The position numbers and the translations under genes are program-made. A DNA stretch of 5,975 nt from Gammaproteobacteria bacterium. Its GTDB lineage: Bacteria; Pseudomonadota; Gammaproteobacteria; HK1. A model generated the notes under the pieces. It was given only the letters and a program-made list of their open reading frames with translations. It searched no databases and was not told where the DNA came from. Positions 4,505-5,975 of the stretch are shown here, piece after piece. The stretch lies in assembly GCA_022822245.1 (NCBI GenBank), contig JAJECB010000518.1, forward strand, positions 1-5,975. The letters run 5' to 3'. Each line of letters begins with the position of its first letter. Position 1 is the stretch's first letter.

Positions 4505-5743
4505 ATGCTGGACACCGTGCTTCGGGGGGCCCGCATCGCGGGCGCGGACGCCGATGCGCCGCTCGTGGACATCGGAATCGCGGGCGGCTCGATTGTCGCC
4601 GTGGAGCCGAGCCTGCGTTCCGCCGCCGCCGCCGACTCCGTCGACCTCGGCGGGAAGCTGGTCTCGCCCGGCCTCGTCGAGACCCACATCCACCTCGACA
4701 AGTCGCGCATCGTGGACCGTTGCACACCCGCCGCGGGGCGCGCCCGCGACCACATGGAGCGGGTGTCCGCGGTCAAGCCCGGGTTTACCGTCGAGGACGT
4801 GTACGCCCGGGCCGCCGCGACCCTGGAGCAGTGCATTCTCAACGGCACGACGCATGTCCGAACCCACGTGGAGGTGGACCCGAACGTCGGGCTCCGGTCC
4901 TTCGAGGCGCTCCGACAGCTCGCGGCCGACTATGCCTGGGCCGTCGATCTCGAGCTCTGCGTCTTCGCGCAGGAGGGCTGGACCAACGTGCCGGAGACCG
5001 ACCGGAACATCGTCGCGGCGCTCGATCGGGGTGCCTCCGTCGTGGGCGGCGCGCCCGGGTACGACCCGGACGCCGCCGGTCAGATCCGGCGCATCTTCGA
5101 GCTCGCTCTCGCCTATGACCGGGACGTGGACATCCATCTCGACGTCGGTCCCAGTGCCGACGAAATGGACATCCACCTCGTTTGCGAGCTGACCGAACGC
5201 CACGGATACGGCGGGCGGGTCGCGGTGGGACACGGAACGAAGTACTCGCTGTTGCCCCCCGACCGATTGCGGACGCTCGGGGAGCGTCTCGCCTCGGCCG
5301 GGGTCGCGGTGACGGTGCTGCCCGCGACCGATCTCTTCGTGACCGGCCGGCACCAGGACCATGCGGTGGTGCGTGGCGTCGCGGACGCGAACGCGCTCGT
5401 CGCGCACGGTGCGAACTGCTCGCTCTCCACCAACAACGTGCTGAACCCGTTCACGCCCTACGGCGACTGCTCGCTCATCCGCATCGCGAACCTCTACGCC
5501 AACGTCGTGCAGCGCGGCAACGAGGAGGAGCTTGGGGAGTGCTTCGAGATGTTGACCCGGCGGTCGGCGCGGCTCATCCGATGCGAGGAATACGGCATCG
5601 CGGTGGGCCGCCCGGCGGATCTCGTGGTGTGGAACGCGCGTTCCCCCGCCGAGGCGGTGGCGACGATTGCGCTGCCGCTCATCGGCTTCAAGCGCGGGCG
5701 GCGGACCTTCAGTCGTGCCCTGCCGGAGCTCCATCGGCCCTGA
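4505..5743 (+). CDS. Cytosine deaminase / AtzC-like amidohydrolase
   Basis: A 412-residue protein, full length for the CodA/AtzC branch of the amidohydrolase superfamily. These enzymes hydrolyse C-N bonds of pyrimidines, triazines or related rings in the cytosol, using one metal in a TIM barrel. A small beta domain comes first (residues 1-55), then metal ligands H61 and H63 (THIHLDKS), RTHVEVDP at ~119, the substrate-site region FAQEGW with Q156 (Q156 in E. coli CodA), H211 (DIHLD) and H243 (VGHGT). Two CodA-essential positions differ: the catalytic Glu (CodA E217) aligns with V214, and the metal Asp (CodA D313) aligns with N310 in LSTNNVLNPF. The C-terminus (GIAVGRPADLVVWNA) is typical. The substrate cannot be named; cytosine itself is doubtful. 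It has strong GC3 coding bias and stands alone, divergent from the methyltransferase remnant. Confidence 0.9.
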   Translation: MLDTVLRGARIAGADADAPLVDIGIAGGSIVAVEPSLRSAAAADSVDLGGKLVSPGLVETHIHLDKSRIVDRCTPAAGRARDHMERVSAVKPGFTVEDVYARAAATLEQCILNGTTHVRTHVEVDPNVGLRSFEALRQLAADYAWAVDLELCVFAQEGWTNVPETDRNIVAALDRGASVVGGAPGYDPDAAGQIRRIFELALAYDRDVDIHLDVGPSADEMDIHLVCELTERHGYGGRVAVGHGTKYSLLPPDRLRTLGERLASAGVAVTVLPATDLFVTGRHQDHAVVRGVADANALVAHGANCSLSTNNVLNPFTPYGDCSLIRIANLYANVVQRGNEEELGECFEMLTRRSARLIRCEEYGIAVGRPADLVVWNARSPAEAVATIALPLIGFKRGRRTFSRALPELHRP

Positions 5744-5754
5744 TCCGGACCGAG

Positions 5755-5771
5755 TCGCGTCGCGGACGCGA
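5755..5771 (+). terminator. Weak hairpin just after the amidohydrolase
   Basis: TCGCGTC (5755-5761) pairs with GACGCGA (5765-5771) around a 3-base loop, 11 bases after the stop codon. No T-run follows on the plus strand, so it may be only a 3'-end stabilising hairpin. Confidence 0.3.
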
Positions 5772-5820
5772 AACGGACTGACGTCGCCCTCCTTCCCGAG
5801 GTCCGGCGCCACCGCTTCGC

Positions 5821-5918
5821 ATGTCCGAACGCCGCCGGCTCGGCCCTGCGCTCGTTGATGTCGTGCGGCGCACGCTGCGGGACAACGCGCTCACGCACAC
5901 CAAGGCAGCCAAGCTCCC
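5821..5918 (+). pseudogene. Fragment of an ImmA/IrrE-family C-terminal HTH
   Basis: An ATG at 5821 opens a frame reading MSERRRLGPALVDVVRRTLR and on to KAAKL. It matches residues ~365-392 of the peptidase encoded at 1359-2582, in the same codon phase. The catalytic domain and linker are absent, no SD precedes the ATG, and after 5917 the frame (open to the window edge) no longer resembles the family (PLRGCPKSC). Of the four base differences from copy 1, three are silent, so it likely derives from a once-functional relative rather than a very recent duplication. It is probably a stranded fragment, although a stand-alone mini-HTH protein cannot be excluded. Confidence 0.65.
5834..5917 (+). repeat. 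Copy 2 of the 84-base dispersed direct repeat
   Basis: It matches 2452-2535 at 80/84 positions in the same orientation, 3382 bases away, with sharp loss of similarity after 5917. Confidence 0.95.
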
Positions 5919-5975
5919 GCTGAGAGGGTGCCCGAAGTCATGCGCGCATCGCGTAATTCAGGATCACCTCCTGCC

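Noticed and set aside
3983..5812. 609-codon open frame on the minus strand across the amidohydrolase
   Set aside because: Antisense shadow of a GC-rich gene, rich in Arg, Gly, Val and His. Only its last part, starting at 4207, matches a real family.
5961..5972. GGATCACCTCCT, identical to the 3' end of 16S rRNA
   Set aside because: No rRNA-like sequence precedes it. On the minus strand AGGAGGTGATCC looks like a perfect SD, but the only ATG at suitable distance (5949) gives a 3-codon frame.
5938..5975. Minus-strand frame ending QEVILNYAMRA then TGA, as if the end of a gene entering from the right
   Set aside because: It reads like a real C-terminus and would explain the SD-like GAGGTG as codons, but only 11 codons are visible, too few to call.

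Overview
This is a GC-rich bacterial window. The strong G/C bias at third codon positions, dense gene packing and Shine-Dalgarno (SD) sites fit a high-GC bacterium, with a proteobacterium or a similar uncultured lineage most likely. No rRNA, tRNA or single-copy marker is present to fix the phylum. It reads as an accessory region rich in toxin-antitoxin (TA) parts and broken genes, lying between two ordinary genes.

Layout: (1) 1-453 is the 3' part of a Spy/CpxP-like protein with a His-rich tail. (2) 525-848 is a HigA2-type (HTH_37) Xre antitoxin with no partner toxin beside it. (3) 849-1358 holds no convincing gene, only a weak minus-strand open frame. (4) 1359-3111 is the best-preserved unit: an Xre-HTH/ImmA-IrrE zinc peptidase with a second, C-terminal HTH-like segment, followed by a DUF4411 PIN-like protein. 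This is most likely a complete TA-type or stress-response module. (5) 3112-4207 is a graveyard: the first 27 codons of a NYN-domain ribonuclease (minus strand), two adjacent hairpins, an intact DUF433 antitoxin (3778-4005), a wrecked start of its DUF5615-type toxin, and the first ~42 codons of a SAM-dependent methyltransferase (minus strand). (6) 4505-5743 is a full-length cytosine-deaminase/AtzC-like amidohydrolase in which two residues essential in E. coli CodA appear replaced. (7) 5834-5917 is a diverged second copy (80/84 identical) of the DNA encoding the C-terminal HTH of the ImmA/IrrE gene, probably left over from a relative of that gene.

How the genes relate: the peptidase and PIN-like protein probably work together, with the HTH/peptidase controlling or restraining a nuclease. 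The HTH_37 and DUF433 genes are antitoxins that have lost their toxins. The amidohydrolase and the Spy-like gene look like unrelated host functions flanking the accessory block. No CRISPR array, transposase or integrase was seen.
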